In this document: positions 44,201 to 53,221 of the stretch, one piece after another
Position numbering within the stretch: position 1 is the first letter of the stretch
Layout of the letters: each line of letters starts with the position of its first letter
Assembly: GCF_001043115.1 (NCBI RefSeq)
Contig: NZ_LFME01000024.1
Coordinates: forward strand, 1 to 64,000
DNA: 64,000 nt
DNA from: Xanthomonas sp. NCPPB 1128
GTDB taxonomy: Bacteria > Pseudomonadota > Gammaproteobacteria > Xanthomonadales > Xanthomonadaceae
Reading direction: 5' to 3'
Translations under genes and position numbers: made by a program
Notes under the pieces: model-generated
What the model was told of the DNA's origin: nothing
Databases searched by the model: none
Seen by the model: only the letters and a program-made list of their open reading frames with translations

Positions 44201-47200
44201 ATGAAGTGCATGCCATCCGCGCGCAAGCGCAGCACGCTGTCCGCCGGTATCGCCATCGCCTTGTTCGCGACGGCCGCCTCCACCACCGCCTTCGCCCAGC
44301 AGGCGGACGGCACGCCGGCGCCTGCGGGCCAGGCCGAGTTGCAGGCCAAGGACCTGGACGCGGTGACGGTGACCGGCTACCGCTACGCGATCGAGAAGAG
44401 CCTGGAGCAGAAGCGCAACGCCAACGCCGTGGTCGACGTGATCACCGCCGAGGACGTGGGCAAGTTCCCCGACAAGAACGTGGCCGATGCGTTGCAGCGC
44501 GTGCCCGGCGTGGTCATCACCCGCGACGGCGGCGAAGGCAAGAACGTCAGCGTGCGCGGCCTGTCCTCGGAGCTGGTGCTGACCGAGTTGAACGGCAACT
44601 ACATCGCCACCGCCGAGTCCAACGGCGACCCGACGCGCTCGTTCAACTACACGCTATTGCCGTCTAACCTGCTCGGCAGCGCCGAGCTGTACAAGACGCC
44701 GGAAGCGCGCATCGACGAAGGCGGCATCGGCGGCACCGTGATCCTGCAGACGCGGCGCCCGCTGGAGCTGGAGCCCAACTCCGGCTTCGTCTCTGCCGAG
44801 GGCGTGTGGTCGGACAGCAGCAAGAAGACCGATGGGCAGTTCTCCGGCTCGTACTCGTGGCACGACCAGGACAACCGCTTCGGCGTGTTTGTCGGCTACA
44901 CGCAGCAGAAGCGCACCGCGCGCACGCTCAATGCCAGCACCGAGAGCTGGCAGTGGTACGGGCGCGACGAAGGCGGCCCGGCGGTCGACGTGAACGGCAA
45001 TCGGTCGGACTTCAACGCCAACTGGTGGGGCGGTACCGGTTTCTGGGACCAGAACGGCAAGTACTACACCCGCTTCATGATGCCCACGGCGGTCAGCCTG
45101 GATGTCAAGCAGGAGGAGCGCGAGCGCAAGGGCGGCCAGCTGACCTTCCAGTTCAAGCCCACTGACGACCTGACCCTGACCGCGAACTACTTCCGCTTCG
45201 ACCTGTCGCAGAACTCGCAGACCAACACGGTCAAGATCCCCGAGTGGAACATCGCGCGCTACTACGGCGACGGCAACTGGCGCGGCGGGCGGCTGCTCGA
45301 CGGGCTGCAGTTCGATCCCAGCGGCACCATCGTCACCGGCGCCGGCTACAGCCTGCATCCGGGCAAGACCTACTACTGCAGCGAGGCGCAGGCCGCGGCT
45401 GCCGGCCTGCCGCCGGGCGGCTGGGGCTCGGACGATTGCACGGTGCCGACGCCGCAGATCACCGGCAGCTACAACATCGAGAAATCGCTGTCGCAGACGG
45501 TGGACCTGGGCGGCGAATGGCGTGGCGAAAAGGTGGACGTGTCGTTCAAGGCCGGCCGCACCTGGGCCAAGGGCGGGCCGGAACTGCAGTTCTCTCTGCC
45601 GATCAAGCCGCGCCGGCAGAACGCCGACGGCAGCTGGAGCAACGGCAACTTCGCCAGCGCCTGGGACCTGACCGGCACGCCGACCATGACCTTCTCGCCG
45701 GAGCTGATGCAGAACCTGCGCGACGGCATCCTGCAGGTCGACCTGGGCTCGACCAGTTCGTCCTGGACCCGCAACACCAATCAGCAGCAGTACGCGCAGA
45801 TCGATACCACCTGGCATATCGATGGCGAGTTCTTCGACTCGCTGCAGTTCGGCCTCAAGCGCCGCGACGGCGGCGTCCACCGCAACACCGGCAACAATTA
45901 CTGGGTGTGCCCGGGTACCGACCCGAGCGACTACAACAACCGCTACTGGAACGGGCGCTGCAATGCGCTGGCCACGCAGTTCTCGCCGGACCTGCTGTTC
46001 TCGATGGACAACCTGGCCGGCGGGGTCAGGTCCAGCGCGTTCCCGGCGATCAACTTCCCCGGCTACATCGGCTACTTGAACAACACCTACGGCGCGATGC
46101 AGACCCGTAGCGAAGACAACTTCGTCTACAACGTCGACGAGAAAATCTATTCGACCTACCTGCAGCTCAACTTCCACACCGAGCGCCTGCGCGGCAACGT
46201 CGGCGTGCGGGTGGCGCGTACCGGCCAGCATGCCGATTCCACCGACAAGGTGACCGCGTACAACGACTACTTCTTCGACGGCGCCGACGGCAACCCGCTG
46301 GCCTGCCAGCAGGGCGCTGCCATGCCCGCCGGCGCGCCGGCCGATACCTACTGCGGTACCGAGGGCTATTGGCGGTTGTCGGATACGCAGCAGCGCACCG
46401 AGTCGTTCGTGGTCAGCGGCCTGGACCGCAAGTACACCGACGTGCTGCCCAGCTTCAACCTGGCCTACGACCTGACCGAGAACCTGCTGCTGCGCGCGGC
46501 GGCCTCGAAGGTGATCGCACGCCCGAGCTACAACGACATCGCCGCGCCCGGCAGCCTGGAGTACTACAGCCCCGAGTACGTGGCCGACCGGCGCCTGACC
46601 GGTGGCGCCAGCGAGCAGGGCTGGTACGGCTCGGGCAGCAACAAGAACCTGGAGCCGTACAAGGCCACCCAGTTCGACCTGGGACTGGAGTGGTACTTCC
46701 AGCCGGGCTCGGTGGCGGGCGTGGGGTTGTTCCGCAAGAACGTGGAGAACTTCGCCGTCGACGTGATCAGCGACGTGAACATGATGATCAACGGCCAGGC
46801 GGTCACCGTGCAGAACTACAGCACCCAGGCCGGCGGCCAGGATGCGGTGTCGCAGGGCGTGGAGCTGTACGCGCAGCACACGCTGCCGTCCGGCCTCGGC
46901 GTGCAGTTCAACTACACCTACAACGATGCCAGCAAGGCGGCGGTGCGGCTGGAGGACGGCACCGAGGTCGGCAAGACCTCGATGCCGGGCAGCGCCAAGA
47001 ACCAGACCAACCTCACCGTGTTCTACGAGACCGACCGCCTGCTGCTGCGCGCCTCGTACAACCGCCGCGGTGAGCTGGTGCAAGGCCTGGTCAATGGATT
47101 GAACGTGTACGAGGAGCCGTACTACCAGATCGATGTGAACGCGGCATACAACATCACTCCGGCGCTCAGCCTCACCGCGTCGGTGCTGAACCTGACCAAG

Positions 47201-47302
47201 CAGGAGTCGCGCCAGCACTTGGGCGACGACACGCGGGCGCGCTTCTACACCGGCGGTTACGCCGGGCGGCTGGCGTACCTGGGGTTGACCTACAAGTTTT
47301 AG
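44201..47302 (+). CDS. TonB-dependent receptor of the glycan locus
   Basis: A 1033-aa outer-membrane receptor. ATG 44201 is taken because GAGAGG lies 9 nt upstream; ATG 44192 is adjacent to it. The signal peptide ends near TTAFAQQ. The plug follows with LDAVTVTGYRYAIEKSLEQKRNA, ITAEDVGKFPDKNVADALQRVPGV and GEGKNVSVRGL. The beta-barrel ends in the required aromatic residue (LAYLGLTYKF). The IEKSL-KFPDKNVADALQ pattern marks the carbohydrate-related subgroup typical of Xanthomonas CUT loci. With GH92 genes on both sides, its substrate is probably a mannose-containing glycan. Confidence 0.95.
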   Translation: MKCMPSARKRSTLSAGIAIALFATAASTTAFAQQADGTPAPAGQAELQAKDLDAVTVTGYRYAIEKSLEQKRNANAVVDVITAEDVGKFPDKNVADALQRVPGVVITRDGGEGKNVSVRGLSSELVLTELNGNYIATAESNGDPTRSFNYTLLPSNLLGSAELYKTPEARIDEGGIGGTVILQTRRPLELEPNSGFVSAEGVWSDSSKKTDGQFSGSYSWHDQDNRFGVFVGYTQQKRTARTLNASTESWQWYGRDEGGPAVDVNGNRSDFNANWWGGTGFWDQNGKYYTRFMMPTAVSLDVKQEERERKGGQLTFQFKPTDDLTLTANYFRFDLSQNSQTNTVKIPEWNIARYYGDGNWRGGRLLDGLQFDPSGTIVTGAGYSLHPGKTYYCSEAQAAAAGLPPGGWGSDDCTVPTPQITGSYNIEKSLSQTVDLGGEWRGEKVDVSFKAGRTWAKGGPELQFSLPIKPRRQNADGSWSNGNFASAWDLTGTPTMTFSPELMQNLRDGILQVDLGSTSSSWTRNTNQQQYAQIDTTWHIDGEFFDSLQFGLKRRDGGVHRNTGNNYWVCPGTDPSDYNNRYWNGRCNALATQFSPDLLFSMDNLAGGVRSSAFPAINFPGYIGYLNNTYGAMQTRSEDNFVYNVDEKIYSTYLQLNFHTERLRGNVGVRVARTGQHADSTDKVTAYNDYFFDGADGNPLACQQGAAMPAGAPADTYCGTEGYWRLSDTQQRTESFVVSGLDRKYTDVLPSFNLAYDLTENLLLRAAASKVIARPSYNDIAAPGSLEYYSPEYVADRRLTGGASEQGWYGSGSNKNLEPYKATQFDLGLEWYFQPGSVAGVGLFRKNVENFAVDVISDVNMMINGQAVTVQNYSTQAGGQDAVSQGVELYAQHTLPSGLGVQFNYTYNDASKAAVRLEDGTEVGKTSMPGSAKNQTNLTVFYETDRLLLRASYNRRGELVQGLVNGLNVYEEPYYQIDVNAAYNITPALSLTASVLNLTKQESRQHLGDDTRARFYTGGYAGRLAYLGLTYKF

Positions 47303-47441
47303 GCTGCAGTGTGTTGCGCCCATGCCTGCCGCGCGGCGGACGGCATGGGCGCGACGGTCCGGCGACGGCCGGGCTACCGTTTTCGCCGTCCACGACTGCG
47401 CCGTCGCGTTTACGCGGTCGTTCACCACAGGATCCGATCGC

Positions 47442-49886
47442 ATGACGTCTTCCCCGTTGCCCTCCCTGTTACGCACGCTCGCCCTGTTGTTGTTGCTAGT
47501 CACGCCGGCACTGACCGCCGCGCCGCGGCCCAGTGCCGAGGTCAACACCTTCATCGGCAGCAAGGACGACGGCAACACCTTCCCCGGCGCGTCTGCGCCG
47601 TTCGGGATGATCCAGGTCAGCCCGATCGGCGCGCACTACGCCGGCTGGCGCTACGACGATCCGCAGATCCGCGGCTTCGGCCATTCCTTCCTGTCCGGCG
47701 CCGGCTGCTGGGAGCAGGGCGGGCAGGTCTCGGTACTGCCGGTGACCGGGCGCATCGGCCCCGGTGGCGATTTCGATACGGGCGATCCGAAGGCGTTCGA
47801 CCACACCCGCTACGGCGCGCGCTACCAGCACGACGGCGAGCGCGGCCAGGCCGGCTACTACAAGGTGCGGCTGACCGACTACGGCGGCATCGACGCCGAA
47901 GCCACCGCGCTGACCCGCGCCGCAGCCGAGCGCTACACCTTTTCCACCTCGGGCGACGGCCACGTACTGGTCAACATCGGCCAGGCCAACGCCCGCCACA
48001 CGGTCACCGGCAGCACCCTGAGCGTGGTCGGCGACCGCGTGGTCGAAGGCAAGCTGGTGACCCAGAGCTTCTGTGGCGGCCACCAGTACACCACCTGGTT
48101 CCGTCTGGAGTTCGATCGCCCGTTCAAGGCCTTCGGCACCTGGGGCGAGGCCGGCGGCGTGCCGGGATCGCGCCATGGCATGGAGGGCGAGGGCAAGCCC
48201 AGCGGCGCGTGGCTCACCTTCGATGTGAGCAAGGGCCGTGCGGTCACCGCCATCTCGTCGATCTCGCACGTGGATGCCGAGGGTGCGCGCAACAACCTGC
48301 GCAGCGAGGGCATGGCCAATGGCCGTCTGCTCGGCTTCGATGCGATGCGTGCCCGCGCGCAGCAGGCCTGGGACAAGGAGCTGGCCAGCGTGCGCGTGCA
48401 CGGCGGCAGCGGCGACGACCGCGTGGTGTTCTACACCGCGCTGTACCACGCGCTGCTGCAGCCGCTGACCGGCAGCGACGCCGATGGGCGCTACCGCGGC
48501 TACGACGACGGAATCCACCACGCCGATGGCTGGACGTACCACGAGTTCTTCTCGCTGTGGGACACCTACCGTTCGCAGAACCAGTTGCTGGCGCTGTTGC
48601 GGCCGCAGCGCGCCGCCGACATCGGCCGTTCGATCCTGGCGATCAACGCGCAAGGCGGCTGGCTGCCGCGCTGGGGCTATGCCAACTTCGAGACCAACGT
48701 CATGACCGGCGACCCGGTCACGCCGTTCCTGGTCGACCTGTGGCGCTTCGGCGCACTGCAGGGACGCGAGGCCGAGGCGTACACCGCGCTGCGCCGCAAC
48801 GCCTTCGAGATGCCGCCGCTGAATTCGCGGCACGCCGGGCGCTCCGGCAATGCCAACTACCTGGCGCAGGGCTTCGTGCAGTACGACCGCGCGTTCCCGT
48901 CCAAGGGCATGGACGTCGATCCGCACCACGGCGGCTCGGCGACGCTGGAGTACGCGTTGGCCGACTGCGCGTTGTCGACCATGGCCGGCGCGCTGGGCCA
49001 TGCCGAGGACGCGGCGGTGCTGAACCGCCGCGGGCGCAACTGGCACTCGATCTGGGATCCGTCGGTGCGCGATGCGGAGACCGGCTTCACCGGTTTCCCG
49101 CGGCCGCGCACCGAGGACGGCGCGTGGTACACGCCGTCGGATGGCCATTACGATCCGCGTTCGCAGCACGGCTTCCACGAAGGTACGGCCTGGCAGTACC
49201 AGTGGCTGGCGCAGCAGGACGTGCCGGGCCTGGTGGAGGCGATGCATGGGCCCGAGCAGACCGCGCGGCGCCTGGACACCTTCTTCGCCTACGAGGCGCT
49301 GCTGGCCGACCCGGCCGGTGCCGCGCGCAAGCAATGGGTGGTGGGGCCGTACAGCTACTACAGCCAGTTCCGCTACAACCCCAACAACGAGCCCGACCTG
49401 CATGCGCCGTGGATGTACACGCTGATCGGCCAGCCGTGGAAGACCAGCACCGTGCTGCATGCGGCGCAGACGCTGTTCACTAACGCGCCGAACGGCGTCA
49501 CCGGCAACGACGACCTGGGCACGATGTCGGCGTGGTATCTGTTCAGCGTCATCGGCTTGTATCCGGCGGTGCCCGGCACCGGGCAGTTCCTGCTGCACGC
49601 GCCGCGCTTCTCGCGCGTCGAACTGGACGTGGGAGCGGGCCGCACGCTGCGCATCGACGCGCCGCAGGCCGGCGACGGCAAGCTGCGCTATGTCGGTGGT
49701 GTGTCGCTGGATGGCCGCGCGCACGCGCCGGTGTGGCTGGACTGGGCGCAGTTGCGCCAGGGCGGCCGCCTGCGTTTCGACCTGCGCGATGCGCCGCAGC
49801 CGCAGGGCTGGGGCACGCAGCCGCAGGACCTGCCGGTGTCGCCGTGCGCGGCACCGCCGGCCGCCGCCAGCCTGGGCTGGCGCTGA
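47442..49886 (+). CDS. GH92 alpha-mannosidase, standard form
   Basis: An 814-aa protein from ATG 47442 with AGGAT 8 nt upstream. The signal is MTSSPLPSLLRTLALLLLLVTPALTAAP. Family motifs occur in order: VNTFIGSKDDGNTFPGASAPFGM, GFGHSFLSGAGC, FSLWDTYRSQNQLL, QGGWLPRWGYANFET and GNDDLGTMSAWYLFSVIGLYP (about residue 687). PVTPFLVDLW and DPHHGGSATLEYALADCA are also present. It lacks the extra N- and C-terminal domains of the GH92 at 40513, so the two probably act on different linkages or sites. It is 139 nt after the TonB receptor gene and co-directional. Confidence 0.95.
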   Translation: MTSSPLPSLLRTLALLLLLVTPALTAAPRPSAEVNTFIGSKDDGNTFPGASAPFGMIQVSPIGAHYAGWRYDDPQIRGFGHSFLSGAGCWEQGGQVSVLPVTGRIGPGGDFDTGDPKAFDHTRYGARYQHDGERGQAGYYKVRLTDYGGIDAEATALTRAAAERYTFSTSGDGHVLVNIGQANARHTVTGSTLSVVGDRVVEGKLVTQSFCGGHQYTTWFRLEFDRPFKAFGTWGEAGGVPGSRHGMEGEGKPSGAWLTFDVSKGRAVTAISSISHVDAEGARNNLRSEGMANGRLLGFDAMRARAQQAWDKELASVRVHGGSGDDRVVFYTALYHALLQPLTGSDADGRYRGYDDGIHHADGWTYHEFFSLWDTYRSQNQLLALLRPQRAADIGRSILAINAQGGWLPRWGYANFETNVMTGDPVTPFLVDLWRFGALQGREAEAYTALRRNAFEMPPLNSRHAGRSGNANYLAQGFVQYDRAFPSKGMDVDPHHGGSATLEYALADCALSTMAGALGHAEDAAVLNRRGRNWHSIWDPSVRDAETGFTGFPRPRTEDGAWYTPSDGHYDPRSQHGFHEGTAWQYQWLAQQDVPGLVEAMHGPEQTARRLDTFFAYEALLADPAGAARKQWVVGPYSYYSQFRYNPNNEPDLHAPWMYTLIGQPWKTSTVLHAAQTLFTNAPNGVTGNDDLGTMSAWYLFSVIGLYPAVPGTGQFLLHAPRFSRVELDVGAGRTLRIDAPQAGDGKLRYVGGVSLDGRAHAPVWLDWAQLRQGGRLRFDLRDAPQPQGWGTQPQDLPVSPCAAPPAAASLGWR

Positions 49887-49948
49887 GTCCGTGCCGTCGC
49901 GCGGCAGGGGCGCGCAGCCGATGGTTTACGCTGCGCGTCTCGTCCGAA

Positions 49949-49962
49949 GGGAATCGATCCGA
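49949..49962 (+). promoter_or_regulatory. Operator-like half-site at the LacI gene start
   Basis: GGGAATCGATCCGA at 49949-49962 shares ATCGATCC with the palindrome at 40253. Being at the ribosome site, it could allow autoregulation. The match is partial and may be chance. Confidence 0.3.
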
Positions 49963-51146
49963 TGAGCCAGAAGCGTCCACCCCGCGCCGGATCTGCAGGC
50001 TCCAAGGCCGCCAAGGCCGCCTCGCGCAAGGCGGCGTCGGTTGCGTTGGAGCATGCGGACAAGGCGAAAAGGACCACAAAGACCACAAAGACCGCGCCTG
50101 CCGCCGCCGTGCGCGACCGGCAGCGCGTGGTGACCGTCACCGACATCGCCGATGCGGTCGGCGTCTCGCGCGCCACCGTGTCGCTGGTGCTGCGCGGCAG
50201 CCCGCTGGTGCATGCCGACACCCGCGCGCGCGTGGAAGCGGAACTGAAGCGGCAGCGCTACGTCTACAACCGCGGCGCCGCCAATCTGCGCCGGCGCACC
50301 TCGACCTGCGTGGCCCTGGTCATCAACGACCTGGCCAATCCGTTCTTCGCCGAGTTCGCCGCCGGCGTGGACGCGGCGCTGGGCGAGCAGGGCTACGTGA
50401 CGCTGCTTGGCAGCACCGGCGAATCGCCTGCGCGGCAGCAGGCGGTACTGGCCTCGCTGATGGAGCACACGCCGGCCGGCGTGATCCTGTCGCCGGCCGA
50501 GGGTAGCGACGCCGCCGAACTGCACACGGTGCTGGACGCACGCGCGAACGTGCTGCTGTTCAACCGCGAACTCGCCGGTGCCGACGACTGGGGCTTCCTC
50601 GGCCTGGACAACCAGCGCGGCGCGCAACTGGCCACCGAGCACCTGATCGCGCTCGGCCACCGCCGCATCGCCTTCTACGGCGGCCATGCCGATTCCAGTT
50701 CCTGCCGGCAGCGTCGCGCTGGCCACGCCCAGGCGATGCGGCAGGCCAGGCTGCCGGTCGATCCTGCCTGGCTGATCGAATCCGCGCCCAATCGCCTGGA
50801 AGCGGCCGCGCGCCACGGCGACCTGTTCGCCCACGACGCGCCGCCCACCGCGGCGGTCTGCTACAACGACACGGTCGCGCTGGGCCTGATGCTGGGCCTG
50901 CTCGCGCGTGGCATCCGCCCCGGCCAGGACTTCGCGATCACCGGGTTCGACGACATCCCCGAGGCCGCGGTGAGCACGCCCGCGCTGACCACGCTCGCCG
51001 CGCAACCGCGCGCCCGCGGTCGTCAGGCGGCGCAGTTGGTGCTGGAGCGGCTGGACGCAGCCGTACCGCCGCGCAGGACGATCGTGCCGGTGAGCCTGTC
51101 GGTGCGCGAGAGCAGCGGAGCGCCTATCGCTTCCGCGCGCACCTAG
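49962..51146 (+). CDS. LacI-family regulator of the glycan locus
   Basis: A 394-aa protein. A long Lys/Ala/Thr-rich N-terminal extension of about 55 residues (KAKRTTKTTKTAPAA) precedes the HTH VTVTDIADAVGVSRATVSLVLRGS. The hinge and sugar-binding core follow: VALVINDLANPFFAEFAAGVDAAL, GVILSPAEG, FLGLDNQRGAQLATEHLIALGHRRIAF and AITGFDDIPEAAVSTPALTTL. It is 75 nt after the second GH92 gene. It probably represses the locus through the operators at 40253 and 44030, released by a mannose-type sugar. Confidence 0.93.
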   Translation: MSQKRPPRAGSAGSKAAKAASRKAASVALEHADKAKRTTKTTKTAPAAAVRDRQRVVTVTDIADAVGVSRATVSLVLRGSPLVHADTRARVEAELKRQRYVYNRGAANLRRRTSTCVALVINDLANPFFAEFAAGVDAALGEQGYVTLLGSTGESPARQQAVLASLMEHTPAGVILSPAEGSDAAELHTVLDARANVLLFNRELAGADDWGFLGLDNQRGAQLATEHLIALGHRRIAFYGGHADSSSCRQRRAGHAQAMRQARLPVDPAWLIESAPNRLEAAARHGDLFAHDAPPTAAVCYNDTVALGLMLGLLARGIRPGQDFAITGFDDIPEAAVSTPALTTLAAQPRARGRQAAQLVLERLDAAVPPRRTIVPVSLSVRESSGAPIASART

Positions 51147-51331
51147 CGCTGCGCACACGGCTGCGGCTGCAGCGACGATGCGGGATGGCGCGTCGACACG
51201 CGCAGTGCCATCGCGACGCCCTCTAGACAGGGGCGGGCAGATAGTGGGTCTCACCATCACAACGGCGCGTCCCGCGGGTTCGTGGTGAGCGAGCGATTCG
51301 CCCCCTTCTTCCTTTCGTCGAGAGCCGTCTC

Positions 51332-51775
51332 ATGCCTCTGCAGACTGCGCCGCGCCGCTCCGTGGTGGCCAATGCCCTTTATGGCTTGCTCAATCCCATC
51401 CCGTTCGGCTGCTTCGTCGCCGCGCTGATCTTCGACATCGTCTACGCCCGCAGCGCGGTGATCCTGTGGAGCAAGGCGGCGGCCTGGCTGATCGCGATCG
51501 GGCTGGTCATCGCCATCGTGCCGCGTCTGATCAACCTGGTGCAGGTCTGGATCACCTCGCGGCGCTCCGTGCTGCCGGTGGAACGGCTCGACTTCTGGCT
51601 GAACCTGCTCGCCATCGTCGCCGCCATCTTCAATGCCTTCGTGCATAGCCGCGACGCGTATGCGGTGGTCCCGGCAGGGCTCTGGCTCTCGATCGCCACA
51701 GTCGCGCTGTTGGCGATCGGGCATGTGCTCATCGCCATCCGCACCACGCCACGCGAGGGTTACGTCCATGGCTAA
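51332..51775 (+). CDS. DUF2231 membrane protein
   Basis: A 147-aa protein with four hydrophobic helices. LYGLLNPIPFGCFVAALIFDIVYARS, AAWLIAIGLVIAIVPRLINLV and RLDFWLNLLAIVAAIFNAFVHSRDA match the DUF2231 family. Its stop overlaps the following gene by 8 nt, so the two are coupled. DUF2231 proteins are often next to PQQ-sugar-dehydrogenase-like genes; a cytochrome- or quinone-related role is suspected. Confidence 0.85.
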   Translation: MPLQTAPRRSVVANALYGLLNPIPFGCFVAALIFDIVYARSAVILWSKAAAWLIAIGLVIAIVPRLINLVQVWITSRRSVLPVERLDFWLNLLAIVAAIFNAFVHSRDAYAVVPAGLWLSIATVALLAIGHVLIAIRTTPREGYVHG

Positions 51776-53072
51776 GCGCCTGTGCCTGTCCGTTTTCGCG
51801 CTGAGCGGCGCAGTGGCCCTGGCCGCCTGCGGCGGCAAGGCCTCGCTCGAGCCCACTCAGCAGGCGGGTAATGCGCCGCCGCTGCCGCAGGCGCGCAACT
51901 TCCTGCTGCCGCCGATGCAGGTTCCCGAGGGTGTGGGCTGGAAGGAGGGGCAGGCGCCCACCGTGGCGGCGGGCCTGAAGATCGAGAAGATCGCCGGTGG
52001 CCTGAAACATCCGCGCCAGTTGTACGTGCTGCCCAACGACGACGTGCTGGTGGTGGAGGCCAATTCGCCGGGCATGGAGCCGGTCACCACGCCCAAGCAA
52101 TTGATCGCCGGCCTGATCCAGGGGCGCTCCGGCAAGAGCGCCAAGGGCGGCAACCGCATCACCCTGCTGCGCAGGACCGCGGACGGCAGGTGGGAGCAGC
52201 ATGCGTTCCTGAAGGGCCTGCACTCGCCGTTCGGGGTGCAGCTGATCGGCGACGCGCTGTACGTCGCCAACACCGACGCCATCATGAAGTTCCCCTACGT
52301 CGTGGGCCAAACCGAGATCACCGCGCCCGGCACGCTGTTCGCCGATCTCCCCGGCACGATCGAGCACCATTGGACCAAGGCCCTGCTGGCCAGCCCCGAC
52401 GGACGCAAGCTGTACGTCGGCGTGGGCTCCAACAGCAACATCGGTGAGAACGGACTGGACGTGGAGTACCGCCGCGCGGCCGTGCTGGAGGTGGATGTCG
52501 CCTCGGCCAGCAGCCGCATCTTCGCCTCGGGCATCCGCAATCCGACCGGGCTGCAGTGGGAGCCGCGGACGGGGAAGTTGTGGGCGATCGCCAACGAGCG
52601 CGACGAGATCGGCGCCGACCTGGTGCCCGACTACCTGACCTCGGTACAGGACGGCGGCTTCTACGGCTGGCCGTATAGCTACTACGGACAGAACGTGGAT
52701 GTGCGGGTCAAGGATCAGCGCCCGGACCTGGTGGCCAAGGCGATCAAGCCGGACTACGCGCTGGGCTCGCATGTGGCCGCGCTGGGCCTTTGGTTCTCCC
52801 GCGGCGAGACGCTTCCGGCCAACTACCGCGAAGGTGCGTTCGTCGCCGAGCACGGCAGCTGGAACCGTTCGCCGCTCAGCGGCTACCAGGTGGTCTACGT
52901 GCCGTTCCGGCAGGGCCGGCCGGTCGGCCCACCGCAGACCGTGGTCAGCGGCTTCCATTCAGAAGACGAGTCGCAGCTGTTCGGTGCCCCGGTCGGTCTG
53001 GCGCAGGACAAGGACGGTGCGCTGCTGATCGCCGACGATGTCGGCAACAGCGTCTGGCGCGTGCGCTTCTGA
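51768..53072 (+). CDS. Sorbosone dehydrogenase-like PQQ/beta-propeller lipoprotein
   Basis: A 434-aa lipoprotein: signal MAKRLCLSVFALSGAVALAAC with lipobox LAAC. The beta-propeller has LKIEKIAGGLKHPRQLYVLPNDDVLVVEA, SGIRNPTGLQWEPRTGKLWAIANERDEIGADLVPDYLTSVQDGGFYGWPYSYYGQ, and GAFVAEHGSWNRSPLSGYQV. The latter two are hallmarks of sorbosone/PQQ-dependent sugar dehydrogenases. Predicted to be periplasmic and membrane anchored. The start overlaps the DUF2231 stop region. Confidence 0.92.
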   Translation: MAKRLCLSVFALSGAVALAACGGKASLEPTQQAGNAPPLPQARNFLLPPMQVPEGVGWKEGQAPTVAAGLKIEKIAGGLKHPRQLYVLPNDDVLVVEANSPGMEPVTTPKQLIAGLIQGRSGKSAKGGNRITLLRRTADGRWEQHAFLKGLHSPFGVQLIGDALYVANTDAIMKFPYVVGQTEITAPGTLFADLPGTIEHHWTKALLASPDGRKLYVGVGSNSNIGENGLDVEYRRAAVLEVDVASASSRIFASGIRNPTGLQWEPRTGKLWAIANERDEIGADLVPDYLTSVQDGGFYGWPYSYYGQNVDVRVKDQRPDLVAKAIKPDYALGSHVAALGLWFSRGETLPANYREGAFVAEHGSWNRSPLSGYQVVYVPFRQGRPVGPPQTVVSGFHSEDESQLFGAPVGLAQDKDGALLIADDVGNSVWRVRF

Positions 53073-53221
53073 CCGGTCGCACGACGCCGCCCATCTGTAT
53101 GTGGGCGGCGCAGTCTCGACGCGATGCCGCCCTCATCACGGGCGCCGGCTGTGCCGCCGCGGTGCGATATGCGGGTAACCCCGCCGCGTGGCCGAATTGC
53201 GGCAAAGCACGGACATGGGGG

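Noticed and set aside
44654..47578. 974-codon open frame antisense to the TonB receptor
   Set aside because: No family features and composition (Val/Gly/Arg/Ala) typical of antisense frames; the receptor on + is unambiguous.
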